From positions 1 to 33,699 of the forward strand of contig CAJBHE010000094.1 of the NCBI GenBank assembly GCA_903952885.1: 33,699 nucleotides of DNA. The letters run 5' to 3'. The stretch comes from an uncultured Burkholderiales bacterium. GTDB taxonomy: Bacteria > Pseudomonadota > Gammaproteobacteria > Burkholderiales > Burkholderiaceae_C. Below, piece by piece: positions 18,638 through 27,152 of the stretch. Under the pieces are notes generated by a model, which saw nothing but the letters and a program-made list of their open reading frames with translations, searched no databases and was not told where the DNA came from. The translations under genes were made by a program, and so were the position numbers. The stretch's first letter is position 1, and every line of letters begins with the position of its first letter.

Positions 18638-19873
18638 ATGTCATCCACCTCACAACTCAAGCGCTCTTTTCATTTGCCTTTGTACGTCCGGATTTGGTTG
18701 GCCGTTGTCTTGGCGGTGGCGGTGTTGACGCTGCTCACGGGATGGGTGATGCGCATGGCGGCCGAACCGCCACTGCGCGAAGTGATGGTACGCAACACAT
18801 CGGGAGAATTGTTGGGCCAAGGGAAAGCACGCTTGCGCCCGTCGGATGGTTTGCCTGTGGAAGCGCCACCGATCAATGATCCCGACATGCCCCATCCACC
18901 GGGCTACTTTGGCTCAGGCCCTGAGTTCATGGTGCGCATGCACAACGGCGAACTCATGCATGTGCATTTACCGCGATCACCACACAACTTTTGGTCACGG
19001 CCTCCGTTTGGGTTTGCGTGGACACTAGGGCTTGTGGCTTTGGCTGTCGCACTAGGCACCTACCCTATCGTGCGGCATTTGACGCGCCGTTTAGAGAACT
19101 TGCAAAAGGGCGTGGAGCAATGGGGCACGGGCAACTTGTCAGCACGTGTGGCCGAGCAAGGCAATGATGAAGTGGCTTTCCTCGCGCAGCGATTTAACCA
19201 TGCTGCCGAACAGGTGGAACAATTGGTAACCTCACACAAATCATTGCTCGCCAACGCTTCACATGAACTGCGTTCCCCCCTCACACGTATCCGCATGGGG
19301 TTAGAACTCATGGGCGATGCGCCTTCATCTGCGATGAAGGCCGAAATCTCGCGCAGCGTCGGTGAGCTGGACCAATTGATTGATGAAATCTTATTGGCCA
19401 GTCGATTGGACGCCAAAGAGGTTGACATTGGCACAATTGAGGCGGTTGATATGACGGGCCTCGCCAGCGAAGAATGCGCTCGCATCGATGCCCATTTGGA
19501 ACTGGGCATTGACCCGCATAGCCTTGTGGTGTCAGGGGTGGCTAAGCTGCTGCGCCGCCTCATGCGTAACTTGCTTGAAAACGCACGTCGCTACGGCGCA
19601 TCTGACATCGAGGTGCAACTCTCGTCACTGACAGAGAACAACCACAATTGGGTACGCCTGTGTGTGTGCGACCGAGGCCCGGGCGTGCCGCTTGATTTGC
19701 GTGAACGCATTTTCGAGCCCTTTTATCGCTTGCCCGGCGCGAGTGAGTGCGAGGGCGGCGTGGGCCTTGGCCTGTCGTTGGTGCGCTCCATCGTGCAACG
19801 TCACGGTGGCCATGTACGCTGTGAAGACCGCCGAGGGGGTGGCGCGCAGTTTGTGGTGATGCTGCCCGCATAA
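18638..19873 (+). CDS. HAMP-domain sensor histidine kinase
   Basis: 411 aa; two TM segments, HAMP-like linker, 'LLANASHELRSPLTRIRMGLELM', 'LLENARRYG', 'CDRGPGVPLDLRERIFEPFYRLPGA...GGVGLGLSLVRSIVQRHGG'; directly after its regulator. Confidence 0.94.
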   Translation: MSSTSQLKRSFHLPLYVRIWLAVVLAVAVLTLLTGWVMRMAAEPPLREVMVRNTSGELLGQGKARLRPSDGLPVEAPPINDPDMPHPPGYFGSGPEFMVRMHNGELMHVHLPRSPHNFWSRPPFGFAWTLGLVALAVALGTYPIVRHLTRRLENLQKGVEQWGTGNLSARVAEQGNDEVAFLAQRFNHAAEQVEQLVTSHKSLLANASHELRSPLTRIRMGLELMGDAPSSAMKAEISRSVGELDQLIDEILLASRLDAKEVDIGTIEAVDMTGLASEECARIDAHLELGIDPHSLVVSGVAKLLRRLMRNLLENARRYGASDIEVQLSSLTENNHNWVRLCVCDRGPGVPLDLRERIFEPFYRLPGASECEGGVGLGLSLVRSIVQRHGGHVRCEDRRGGGAQFVVMLPA

Positions 19874-19888
19874 AGCACAATATTGGGC

Positions 19889-20035
19889 ATGACTCACCTT
19901 GCCTTGAACAACCGCGTTACGCAGCGATTTCAACTCAGCACGTCCATTGCGTTGGCTCCCATGTCTCTAGCCACAGGCGGCGAGTTGGCCGCCGCTTGTA
20001 CACAAACTGGAGCCCTGGGTTTGCTGGCCCATTAA
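19889..20035 (+). pseudogene. Probable truncated 5' remnant of a nitronate monooxygenase / 2-nitropropane dioxygenase-like gene
   Basis: Not in the ORF track (48 aa). Translates as MTHLALNNRVTQRFQLSTSIALAPMSLATGGELAAACTQTGALGLLAH*, resembling the family N-terminus '...APM...ELAAAxxxAGALGLL'; stops 8 bp before the next gene. Confidence 0.55.
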
Positions 20036-20043
20036 AGACACCC

Positions 20044-21057
20044 ATGGCCCAACGTATCCTCATCTTGTCGCATGACAACAAAATTGGCGACGCCATTGTG
20101 GTCACGGGCTTATTCAAACCTTTGCGCGCGCATTGGCCCGATTGTGAAATTGGAGTTTTATGCGGAGGTAGTAACGCTGCACTCTATCGACACCACCCAG
20201 ATGTGAAGTGGTTGCATGTGTCTTCTAGCCGCAATGTATTTGCACGCATGTGGGCCGGTGCTAAAGCACGCTTCAAACGCTACGACATAGTGGTGCACTT
20301 TGGCCTAGACCTTGCCAATCCATCCGTACAAATTGTGTTGAACATGGTCAATGCCAAGAAGCGGTTTTTATTTTTGAAACACCCCACGAAATCGCTGTCA
20401 AATGATGTGGTCATGGACGGCGATTGGGGATACCGTCCAAACACACAAGCGCAGCATTACTCCGCGCGGCATAGGCGGTTTTTAAACACCTTAGGCGCAT
20501 GGCCTGCTTCGTACCACTACGACATCCATTTAGGACCTAACGCCCCTGCCGTGCCACATCAAAGGGATGGTTTGTTGATGGTCATCAACAGCCAAAGTAG
20601 TGCGGGCAACAAATCGTTCTCGCTGCCTTGGTTGCAAGTCCTTGTGAAAACGGTTTACGCGCAGTACCCAAACATGCACCTGCAGGTGCTCAGCGCTAGC
20701 CCTGGGCTTGAGAAGGCCATGCGCGACATGTTCAGCGCGCTGGCTGACCGTGTGAAAGTGACGCCTTTCGCCCCGACTGTGACGCCATCATTGGCCATGA
20801 TCCAAAGCGCCGACTTGGTCGTTACGCCCGACACCTACGCAGTGCATGCCGCCAGCGCATGGAACAAGCCCGTGATTGCGCTGTACGAACCCAGCGTGTT
20901 GTCCGTAGATTCTTGGGAGCCTTTGTCGGACACATATGCACAGATCATTGCTCCCAGCGGCAAAGCTGTGAGCGACATTGACGTGTCAGACGTGATGAGG
21001 GCGCTTGATCACTTGCTGGTTCACCCGAAGTCACGCGAGCGCGTGTTTTTGAAATAG
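20044..21057 (+). CDS. Glycosyltransferase family 9 (heptosyltransferase-like), LPS biosynthesis
   Basis: 'MAQRILILSHDNKIGDAIVVTGLFKPLRAHWPDCEIGVLC', 'LVVTPDTYAVHAASAWNKPVIALYEP'. Internal ATG at 20044 preferred over 19996. Confidence 0.87.
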   Translation: MAQRILILSHDNKIGDAIVVTGLFKPLRAHWPDCEIGVLCGGSNAALYRHHPDVKWLHVSSSRNVFARMWAGAKARFKRYDIVVHFGLDLANPSVQIVLNMVNAKKRFLFLKHPTKSLSNDVVMDGDWGYRPNTQAQHYSARHRRFLNTLGAWPASYHYDIHLGPNAPAVPHQRDGLLMVINSQSSAGNKSFSLPWLQVLVKTVYAQYPNMHLQVLSASPGLEKAMRDMFSALADRVKVTPFAPTVTPSLAMIQSADLVVTPDTYAVHAASAWNKPVIALYEPSVLSVDSWEPLSDTYAQIIAPSGKAVSDIDVSDVMRALDHLLVHPKSRERVFLK

Positions 21058-21059
21058 AG

Positions 21060-21893
21060 TCAGTTTTCGATCAACAAAGCACGCTGCTCGACGTTCCACT
21101 TTTGGTCAAGTGCGATGAGCCTGTCCTTGTCAACAAAGGGCGGGTATCCACCCTTCATGGTCAAGCGAATGTAATGATGGTTGAAGCAGTCCAACGCAAT
21201 GTGCATGGGGCGAATGTCACCCACATCACGAGCACGCATGGCGGTGCGTAAGAACAAATCAAAGTCTGCGGCTTGTTGGGTTTCATCCCAAGGGCCCAAG
21301 ATATCTAACGCACGGCGTGAGAACATGACCGTATTGCCCACAAAGCCTTCCACCGCATGGTGCTTAAATTGGTCTTGGCGGCTTTTGCAAAACACCGCCC
21401 AATCGCCGTACATCCACTTGTGCATAAGCAGCAAGCTGTTGCGGCCTGTGCCGAACAAACCCACCAACCCGCGTATGCGATTCCAGCGACGGCGCAACTT
21501 TTTAGTGGCCGCCTTGCTTTCGATGCGCTCAATGCCGCAAGACGTGATGACGTCCAGGTGGTTATGTTCGGCGTTGGCAATGAGTGTCTCGTCCCAGCCA
21601 TCGCTGACGATGATGTCATTGTTCAAAAATGCCAGCCACTCGCCCTTAGCGATGGCAATACCTTGGTTTTGCGAAGCTGGGTATGAGTAGTTGCCAGCGT
21701 TACGAATGACGCGCGCGCCGACAGATTCAAAAAAATCAGCACTGGCATCGGTTGATGCGTTGTCAATCACGATCAGCTCGAATGAATGCTTGGTGTGCTT
21801 GACCAAATTCTCCCAATAAATTTGGTTCATCGCTAGCTGGTTGTAGACCGCTGTGATGATGCTGAGCTTGGGACTTGGTTCAGAGTTAGTCAT
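21060..21893 (-). CDS. Glycosyltransferase family 2
   Basis: 277 aa; 'LSIITAVYNQLAMNQIYWENLVKHTKHSFELIVIDNASTDASADFF', 'GEWLAFLNNDIIVSDGWDE'. Confidence 0.92.
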   Translation of the reverse strand: MTNSEPSPKLSIITAVYNQLAMNQIYWENLVKHTKHSFELIVIDNASTDASADFFESVGARVIRNAGNYSYPASQNQGIAIAKGEWLAFLNNDIIVSDGWDETLIANAEHNHLDVITSCGIERIESKAATKKLRRRWNRIRGLVGLFGTGRNSLLLMHKWMYGDWAVFCKSRQDQFKHHAVEGFVGNTVMFSRRALDILGPWDETQQAADFDLFLRTAMRARDVGDIRPMHIALDCFNHHYIRLTMKGGYPPFVDKDRLIALDQKWNVEQRALLIEN

Positions 21894-21946
21894 TGGTTAT
21901 TGGGCGATATGCAAGGGGAATCGTTACTTCGATGCCCTTGTTTGAT

Positions 21947-22891
21947 TCAAATTGCGTCACTCTCTTGCGAAACAACATCTGTGTCCAATTGCAAAACGCC
22001 TGCATCGCAGGCTTCGATGAACCGCTGTCGCAAGGCATTACGTCGTTTCAAAGCCGATCGTTTTTTTGATTCGACTTCATGCTCGGGCCGAGGCTCCCAC
22101 ATCAGGGGCAGCATCCAATGCCCTTTCACGGTCTGCTCTGTTGCACCAAGCTGCTGCCACAGCTCGTCGTAACTTATGTTGATACGCTTTGACAAACTGA
22201 AATAACTTGCAAATGCATGTTGCTTGTCTGACACGCCAACGATACCCACCAAACCCCAGGCTTTCGCCATGGCCTGTAGGGCATTGAGCAAAATAAAGCT
22301 CGGCTTGGTTCTCTCTAGGGCCTGGGTTGCCTGCTTGATTAAGTCTTTGGTGTTTGACACCCCTTGCAACCCACCTACAAACATGGCATTGCCGTTGCCA
22401 GGTAAGTCAAGCATTTCAACTGGCAAGACACTGACGGACGTTCTTACTAAAAGTGTACCGTTGATATGCAAGGTCACCATCAATTCACCCTCACGCCCTA
22501 GGCCACGGGCAGGACAAAGCATGATCTCAAACTCAGTATCGTCATGCTGAATCTTGCCAATACTGACTCGTTCTGTTTCATAGAAAGAAAGCAAATAGGG
22601 CCGTCTGAACTTGGTCTGAAGCCAATCAAAAAAGGCCAATTGCGCTGCCATGCGTTGATGGCTATTCAACGCAGTCCAAAGGTATGCACGTGTGCATTTC
22701 AATGACAGAGACGGATCGATCTCAAGCAAACGTGTCAGCTGGTGCGACTTGAAGTAATTGAGGACTTCAGCCAATTCCTGACGAAACAAGGCTTGCCTGA
22801 GTTTGAACTTCAAGCGCCGCTTCATGGCCTGCAACTTCCCCCCCGCAAGGTCATCGGTGAGCAAGAAGAGCTCTTCTGAGTTAGACCACAT
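21947..22891 (-). CDS. VirK/YbjX-like DUF535 family protein
   Basis: 314 aa; 'RPYLLSFYETERVSIGKIQHDDTEFEIMLCPARGLGREGELMVTL', 'MFVGGLQG', 'LNALQAMAKAWGLVGIVGVSDKQHAF' resemble the DUF535/VirK family. Confidence 0.75.
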   Translation of the reverse strand: MWSNSEELFLLTDDLAGGKLQAMKRRLKFKLRQALFRQELAEVLNYFKSHQLTRLLEIDPSLSLKCTRAYLWTALNSHQRMAAQLAFFDWLQTKFRRPYLLSFYETERVSIGKIQHDDTEFEIMLCPARGLGREGELMVTLHINGTLLVRTSVSVLPVEMLDLPGNGNAMFVGGLQGVSNTKDLIKQATQALERTKPSFILLNALQAMAKAWGLVGIVGVSDKQHAFASYFSLSKRINISYDELWQQLGATEQTVKGHWMLPLMWEPRPEHEVESKKRSALKRRNALRQRFIEACDAGVLQLDTDVVSQESDAI

Positions 22892-22939
22892 AAAACCTCA
22901 ATTCACAGATGTGGCAACCACTTGGGTTGCCTATATTTT

Positions 22940-24001
22940 TCAAAGCAAGCGGTAGACACGCTCAGCCGACACGTCTTCCAAGCAACGCATGTGGCCCAAA
23001 GGACAAGTGCGCTCGTAACAGGGCGAACAGGCGAGTGGTGGCTGGTAGCTGGGGTCCACTCTCAGCCACACCACGCGCGCACGCTCATTCAAAGGGGGGG
23101 TGTGTTCAGGACTGGAAGATCCAAACACCGCTACCTGCGGCACGCCAAACGCGGCTGCCACGTGCATGAGGCCTGAGTCATTGCTGACCACGCGGTGTGC
23201 GTAGGCAATGAGCGCGAAGGCTTGCATGAGGTTGGTTTGGCCGGCCAAGTTAAAACAGTTGCCAGGCTTTTGGGCATTGGCAGCGGTGGCGATTTCTTGG
23301 CAAATGTCAAACTCTTTGCCAGAACCCAACAAAAACACAGGGCGATCGATCTTGCTGGCCAGCTCGGCAAAGTGTTTGGCAGGCCAGCGCTTGGCTGGGC
23401 CGTATTCAGCACCCGGTGCAAACACCACATAGCTGTGTTTGGCCAGCGTTGGAAGTGTGGGCATGTTGTTAGCCAACGCTTCCAGCGCATCGTCGAGCAC
23501 GCCGACGCCGGCTTTGAGCACAGGATGCAAATCGCCCACCAGCCTCATGGGACCAATGGGTGCTTGACCCACAAGGCTCAACGCCGCGTACCACTCCACC
23601 ATGGGTGGGCGCTCTTCGGTTTGGGGGTTGTCTAAGCGGTCAGTCAGCAGGCCAAAACGCATTTCGCCGGTGTAGCCCACGCGCTTGGCGATGCCAGCCA
23701 TCCACGGCAGCAACGCGCTCTTGAGAGAGTTGGGGCAGACATAGGCCACATCAAACTTACCGCGCAGTTGGCTCGCCAGCTTCAAGCGCCCCATGAGCTG
23801 CAAGCCGCCGTGTTTGAACGGCATGTCAATCACCTCGGCCACCCCTGGCATCACGCGGTAAACCGGTGCAATCCAAGGCAAAGCAGCGACAGTGAGGCGC
23901 TCACCGCGCGCAGCCAAGCGACGCAACAACGGCTCGGTCATCACCGCATCCCCAATCCATTGGGGCGCAATGAGGAGCGCGTTTTTAGTGGCTGTGGCCA
24001 A
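22940..24001 (-). CDS. waaF: ADP-heptose:LPS heptosyltransferase II
   Basis: 'NALLIAPQWIGDAVMTEPLLRRLAARGERLTVAALPWIAPVYRVMPGV', 'VVFAPGAEYGPAKRWPAKHFAELA', 'RVVSNDSGLMHVAAAFGVPQVAVFGSSSPEHTPPL'. The track start at 24073 overlaps the zinc-finger gene deeply; TTG at 24001 is a plausible alternative. Confidence 0.93.
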   Translation of the reverse strand: MATATKNALLIAPQWIGDAVMTEPLLRRLAARGERLTVAALPWIAPVYRVMPGVAEVIDMPFKHGGLQLMGRLKLASQLRGKFDVAYVCPNSLKSALLPWMAGIAKRVGYTGEMRFGLLTDRLDNPQTEERPPMVEWYAALSLVGQAPIGPMRLVGDLHPVLKAGVGVLDDALEALANNMPTLPTLAKHSYVVFAPGAEYGPAKRWPAKHFAELASKIDRPVFLLGSGKEFDICQEIATAANAQKPGNCFNLAGQTNLMQAFALIAYAHRVVSNDSGLMHVAAAFGVPQVAVFGSSSPEHTPPLNERARVVWLRVDPSYQPPLACSPCYERTCPLGHMRCLEDVSAERVYRLL

Positions 24002-24188
24002 CGTGCTCGCCGGCTTTGAGTTTGTACTCGGTGCCGCAGTAAGGGCACTTGGCTTGGCCTGTGCTGGCCACATCCAAGTAGACCTTGGGATGGCTGTTCC
24101 AGAGTTTCATGTCGGCTTTCTCGCTGGGGCAAAACACGCCCCCATGACCATTGAGGTCTTTCGCCAAGAGTTCAACTGGGTTGCTCAT
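23985..24188 (-). CDS. Small zinc-finger protein (zf-CHCC type)
   Basis: 'MSNPVELLAKDLNGHGGVFCPSEKADMKLWNSHPKVYLDVASTGQAKCPYCGTEYKLKAGEHVGHSH' with CxxC near the C-terminus; sits between ilvE and waaF. Confidence 0.88.
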   Translation of the reverse strand: MSNPVELLAKDLNGHGGVFCPSEKADMKLWNSHPKVYLDVASTGQAKCPYCGTEYKLKAGEHVGHSH

Positions 24189-24190
24189 GT

Positions 24191-25141
24191 TTAAACCTTT
24201 GTCAGCCAATGTGCGTACTTAGGGTTGCGGCCGTTGACGATGTCAAAGAACGCCGTTTGAATTTTTTCAGTGATCGGGCCACGGCTGCCCAAGTAACCTT
24301 CTTTGCCCAACTCGATGCGGTCGAGTTCGCGAATCGGTGTCACTTCGGCAGCAGTGCCTGTGAAGAAGGCTTCGTCAGAAATGTACACCTCGTCGCGCGT
24401 GATGCGCTTTTGCACAATTTCAAGGCCCAAATCTTTGGCAATGTGAAACACGGTGTTGCGGGTGATGCCGTTCAAAGCGCCAGCAGACAAGTCGGGGGTG
24501 TAGATCACGCCGTCTTTGACTACAAAAATATTTTCGCCAGCGCCTTCAGACACAAAGCCTGAGGTGTCGAGCAACAGGGCTTCGTCGTAACCTTCGTCGG
24601 TCACTTCCATGTTGGCCAAGATGGAGTTGGTGTAGTTGCTCACCGCCTTGGCTTGCGTCATGGTGATGTTGACGTGGTGGCGGGTGTAGCTAGAGGTCTT
24701 CACGCGGATGCCGCGCTTCATGCCTTCTTCACCCAGGTACGCGCCCCAAGTCCAGGCAGCCACCATCAAATGGATGGTGTTGCCTTTGGGGCTGACGCCC
24801 AGCTTTTTGTCGCCAATCCAAGTGAGGGGGCGAATGTAGCCCGACTCCAATTTGTTCTCACGCACCACAGCGCGCTGTGCTTCATTCACTTGGTCTTTGG
24901 TAAAAGGGATGGCCATGCGCAAAATCTTGGCGCTGTTGAACAGGCGCTCGGTGTGCTCTTGCAAACGGAAGATGGCTGTACCTTGCTCGGTTTTGTAAGC
25001 GCGCACGCCTTCGAAGGCGCCGCAACCGTAGTGCAAGGTGTGGCTCAACACATGAATCTTGGCATCGCGCCAATCGACGAGCTGGCCGTCCATCCAGATT
25101 TTGCCGTCACGGTCAGACATGGATGGGATGACTACGCTCAT
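24191..25141 (-). CDS. ilvE: Branched-chain amino acid aminotransferase
   Basis: 316 aa; 'DGKIWMDGQLVDWRDAKIHVLSHTLHYGCGAFEGVRAY', 'GYDEALLLDTSGFVSEGAGENIFVVKDGVIYTP', 'EAFFTGTAAEVTPIRELD'. Confidence 0.96.
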   Translation of the reverse strand: MSVVIPSMSDRDGKIWMDGQLVDWRDAKIHVLSHTLHYGCGAFEGVRAYKTEQGTAIFRLQEHTERLFNSAKILRMAIPFTKDQVNEAQRAVVRENKLESGYIRPLTWIGDKKLGVSPKGNTIHLMVAAWTWGAYLGEEGMKRGIRVKTSSYTRHHVNITMTQAKAVSNYTNSILANMEVTDEGYDEALLLDTSGFVSEGAGENIFVVKDGVIYTPDLSAGALNGITRNTVFHIAKDLGLEIVQKRITRDEVYISDEAFFTGTAAEVTPIRELDRIELGKEGYLGSRGPITEKIQTAFFDIVNGRNPKYAHWLTKV

Positions 25142-25172
25142 GGGATTTCCTTTGGACTGATGTTGTGGGGGT

Positions 25173-25212
25173 CGCCAGTTTTGGCGTAATGGTTCATTTT
25201 AGCGGCGCTAAA
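25173..25212. promoter_or_regulatory. Pair of inverted repeats upstream of ilvE: CGCCA-GTTT-TGGCG (25173-25186) and perfect TTTAGCG-G-CGCTAAA (25198-25212)
   Basis: Read directly; both lie within ~70 bp upstream of the ilvE start codon (minus strand). Confidence 0.4.
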
Positions 25213-25244
25213 GCTCGCTGATAAAGCCCGCCAGTTGAAAGCGC

Positions 25245-25676
25245 TTAGTCGTTGGCCGCGTGACTCACCGGCTCAACGTCTGTGGCTTGGAAGGGACGAT
25301 CCAAGGTCCAGCTTTGCAGCTTACCTTGAACAAACACGGCCCGCACCACCGATTGGCTGCCATCACGCCAGCTGAAGACTTCGGGCTGCGCGCCCTTGTC
25401 GGTTTCGGGTTGACCTAAAGCACGGGTGATGGCAATGACGTGCATCAGACTCGCACCCGCTTTAAGCTTGGCGTTGAGCATGACGGCACTGTCCACAAAA
25501 CCTATCGGACGGTTGCTGGCCCGCTTCATGATTTGCACCAAGCGCGTGAAATAGAGCAGCAGCCACATGACGCCACCAGTCAAAACCATGGCAACGCCCA
25601 TCCATTGCCATGTTTGCCACGCCCAAGCCATGAAGCCCACCGTGCCAATGGGCACCAAATATCTTTGAAAGTTCAT
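25245..25676 (-). CDS. Conserved small membrane protein of unknown function
   Basis: 143 aa; two N-terminal hydrophobic segments then a soluble region; co-oriented with radA and alr. Confidence 0.7.
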   Translation of the reverse strand: MNFQRYLVPIGTVGFMAWAWQTWQWMGVAMVLTGGVMWLLLYFTRLVQIMKRASNRPIGFVDSAVMLNAKLKAGASLMHVIAITRALGQPETDKGAQPEVFSWRDGSQSVVRAVFVQGKLQSWTLDRPFQATDVEPVSHAAND

Positions 25677-25738
25677 GCGCTTATTGTGTCAGGCTCTGCT
25701 GCATCTTAGACGTGACTTCTACTGCGCCATGACAACAA

Positions 25739-27115
25739 CTAACCCAACTCGCGCACCAAGCCGATGGCCTCGTCCACCCGCTCCACGGCATGCACCGTCA
25801 TGCCTGGGATGGACTTTTTAGGCGCGTTGGCTTTGGGGATGATGGCCACGGTAAAGCCCAATTTGGCTGCTTCTTTCAGGCGCTCTTGCCCACGCGGTGC
25901 GGGGCGCACTTCGCCGGCCAAGCCCACTTCACCAAAGGCAATAAAGCCTTGGGGCAAAGGCTTGCCGCGCAAGCTGCTTTGAATCGACAACATCACCGCC
26001 AAGTCAGCTGCTGGCTCGCTGATGCGCACACCGCCTACAGCGTTGACAAACACGTCTTGGTCCATGCACGCCACACCCGCGTGGCGATGCAGCACGGCCA
26101 ACAACATGGCTAAGCGGTCGCGATCCAGGCCCACACTTAGGCGACGGGGTGACGGGCCACCGCTGTCAACCAAGGCTTGAATTTCTACCAACATGGGGCG
26201 CGTGCCTTCGAGCGTGACCAGCACGCAACTGCCGGGCACGGGCTCGGCATGTTGGCTCAAGAAAATAGCGCTGGGGTTGCTTACACCCTTCAAGCCTTTT
26301 TCGGTCATGGCGAACACACCAATTTCATTCACAGCACCAAAGCGGTTTTTGATGGCGCGCACCAAGCGATAGGTCGAATGTGTGTCGCCCTCAAAGTACA
26401 ACACCGTGTCCACCATGTGCTCGAGCACACGAGGGCCAGCGAGTGCTCCCTCTTTGGTGACGTGACCCACCAACACCACCGCCGTGCCTGAGGACTTGGC
26501 CATGCGGGTGAGGTGTGAGGCGCATTCGCGCACCTGCGCCACCGAGCCTGGGGCGCTGGTGAGTTGGTCTGAGTACACCGTTTGGATGGAGTCCATCACC
26601 ACCACCGCAGGCTGCAATCTGTCGACGGTGGCCAGTATTTTTTCAAGCTGTGTTTCGGCCAATACTTGCACTTGGCTGTGGTCCAGCCCCAAGCGGCGCG
26701 AGCGCAACGCCACTTGCGCGGCAGACTCTTCGCCCGTCACATACAGGGTGCTCATGCCGCTGCGCTGCAGGCCGTCCATGGCTTGCAAAATCAAAGTTGA
26801 TTTGCCAATGCCAGGGTCACCGCCAATCAACACCACGCCACCTTGCACCATGCCGCCGCCCAACACGCGGTCGAGTTCTTCTTGGCCGGTGGGGGTGCGG
26901 GCCACGTCTTGCGCTTCGATGTCAGAGAGGATGGCGACTTCAGAAGCGGGGGCCAAAGCGGCCATGCCTGCGTAGCGGTTTTTGGTGGGGCCGCTGCTGT
27001 CAGCCGCAGTTTCAATCAGCGTGTTCCACGCATTGCAGCTTGGGCATTTGCCCAACCACTTAGGCGTGATGCCGCCGCAGTCGGTGCAGGTGTATTGGGT
27101 TTTTTCTTTGGCCAT
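25739..27115 (-). CDS. radA: DNA repair protein RadA
   Basis: 458 aa; N-terminal zinc finger 'YTCTDCGGITPKWLGKCPSCNAWNTL', Walker A 'GGDPGIGKSTLILQ', 'KNRFGAVNEIGVFAM' (KNRFG motif). Confidence 0.97.
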   Translation of the reverse strand: MAKEKTQYTCTDCGGITPKWLGKCPSCNAWNTLIETAADSSGPTKNRYAGMAALAPASEVAILSDIEAQDVARTPTGQEELDRVLGGGMVQGGVVLIGGDPGIGKSTLILQAMDGLQRSGMSTLYVTGEESAAQVALRSRRLGLDHSQVQVLAETQLEKILATVDRLQPAVVVMDSIQTVYSDQLTSAPGSVAQVRECASHLTRMAKSSGTAVVLVGHVTKEGALAGPRVLEHMVDTVLYFEGDTHSTYRLVRAIKNRFGAVNEIGVFAMTEKGLKGVSNPSAIFLSQHAEPVPGSCVLVTLEGTRPMLVEIQALVDSGGPSPRRLSVGLDRDRLAMLLAVLHRHAGVACMDQDVFVNAVGGVRISEPAADLAVMLSIQSSLRGKPLPQGFIAFGEVGLAGEVRPAPRGQERLKEAAKLGFTVAIIPKANAPKKSIPGMTVHAVERVDEAIGLVRELG

Positions 27116-27152
27116 GCGCCAATATTACTGGATAAATAGCCAGTGGTGCAAC

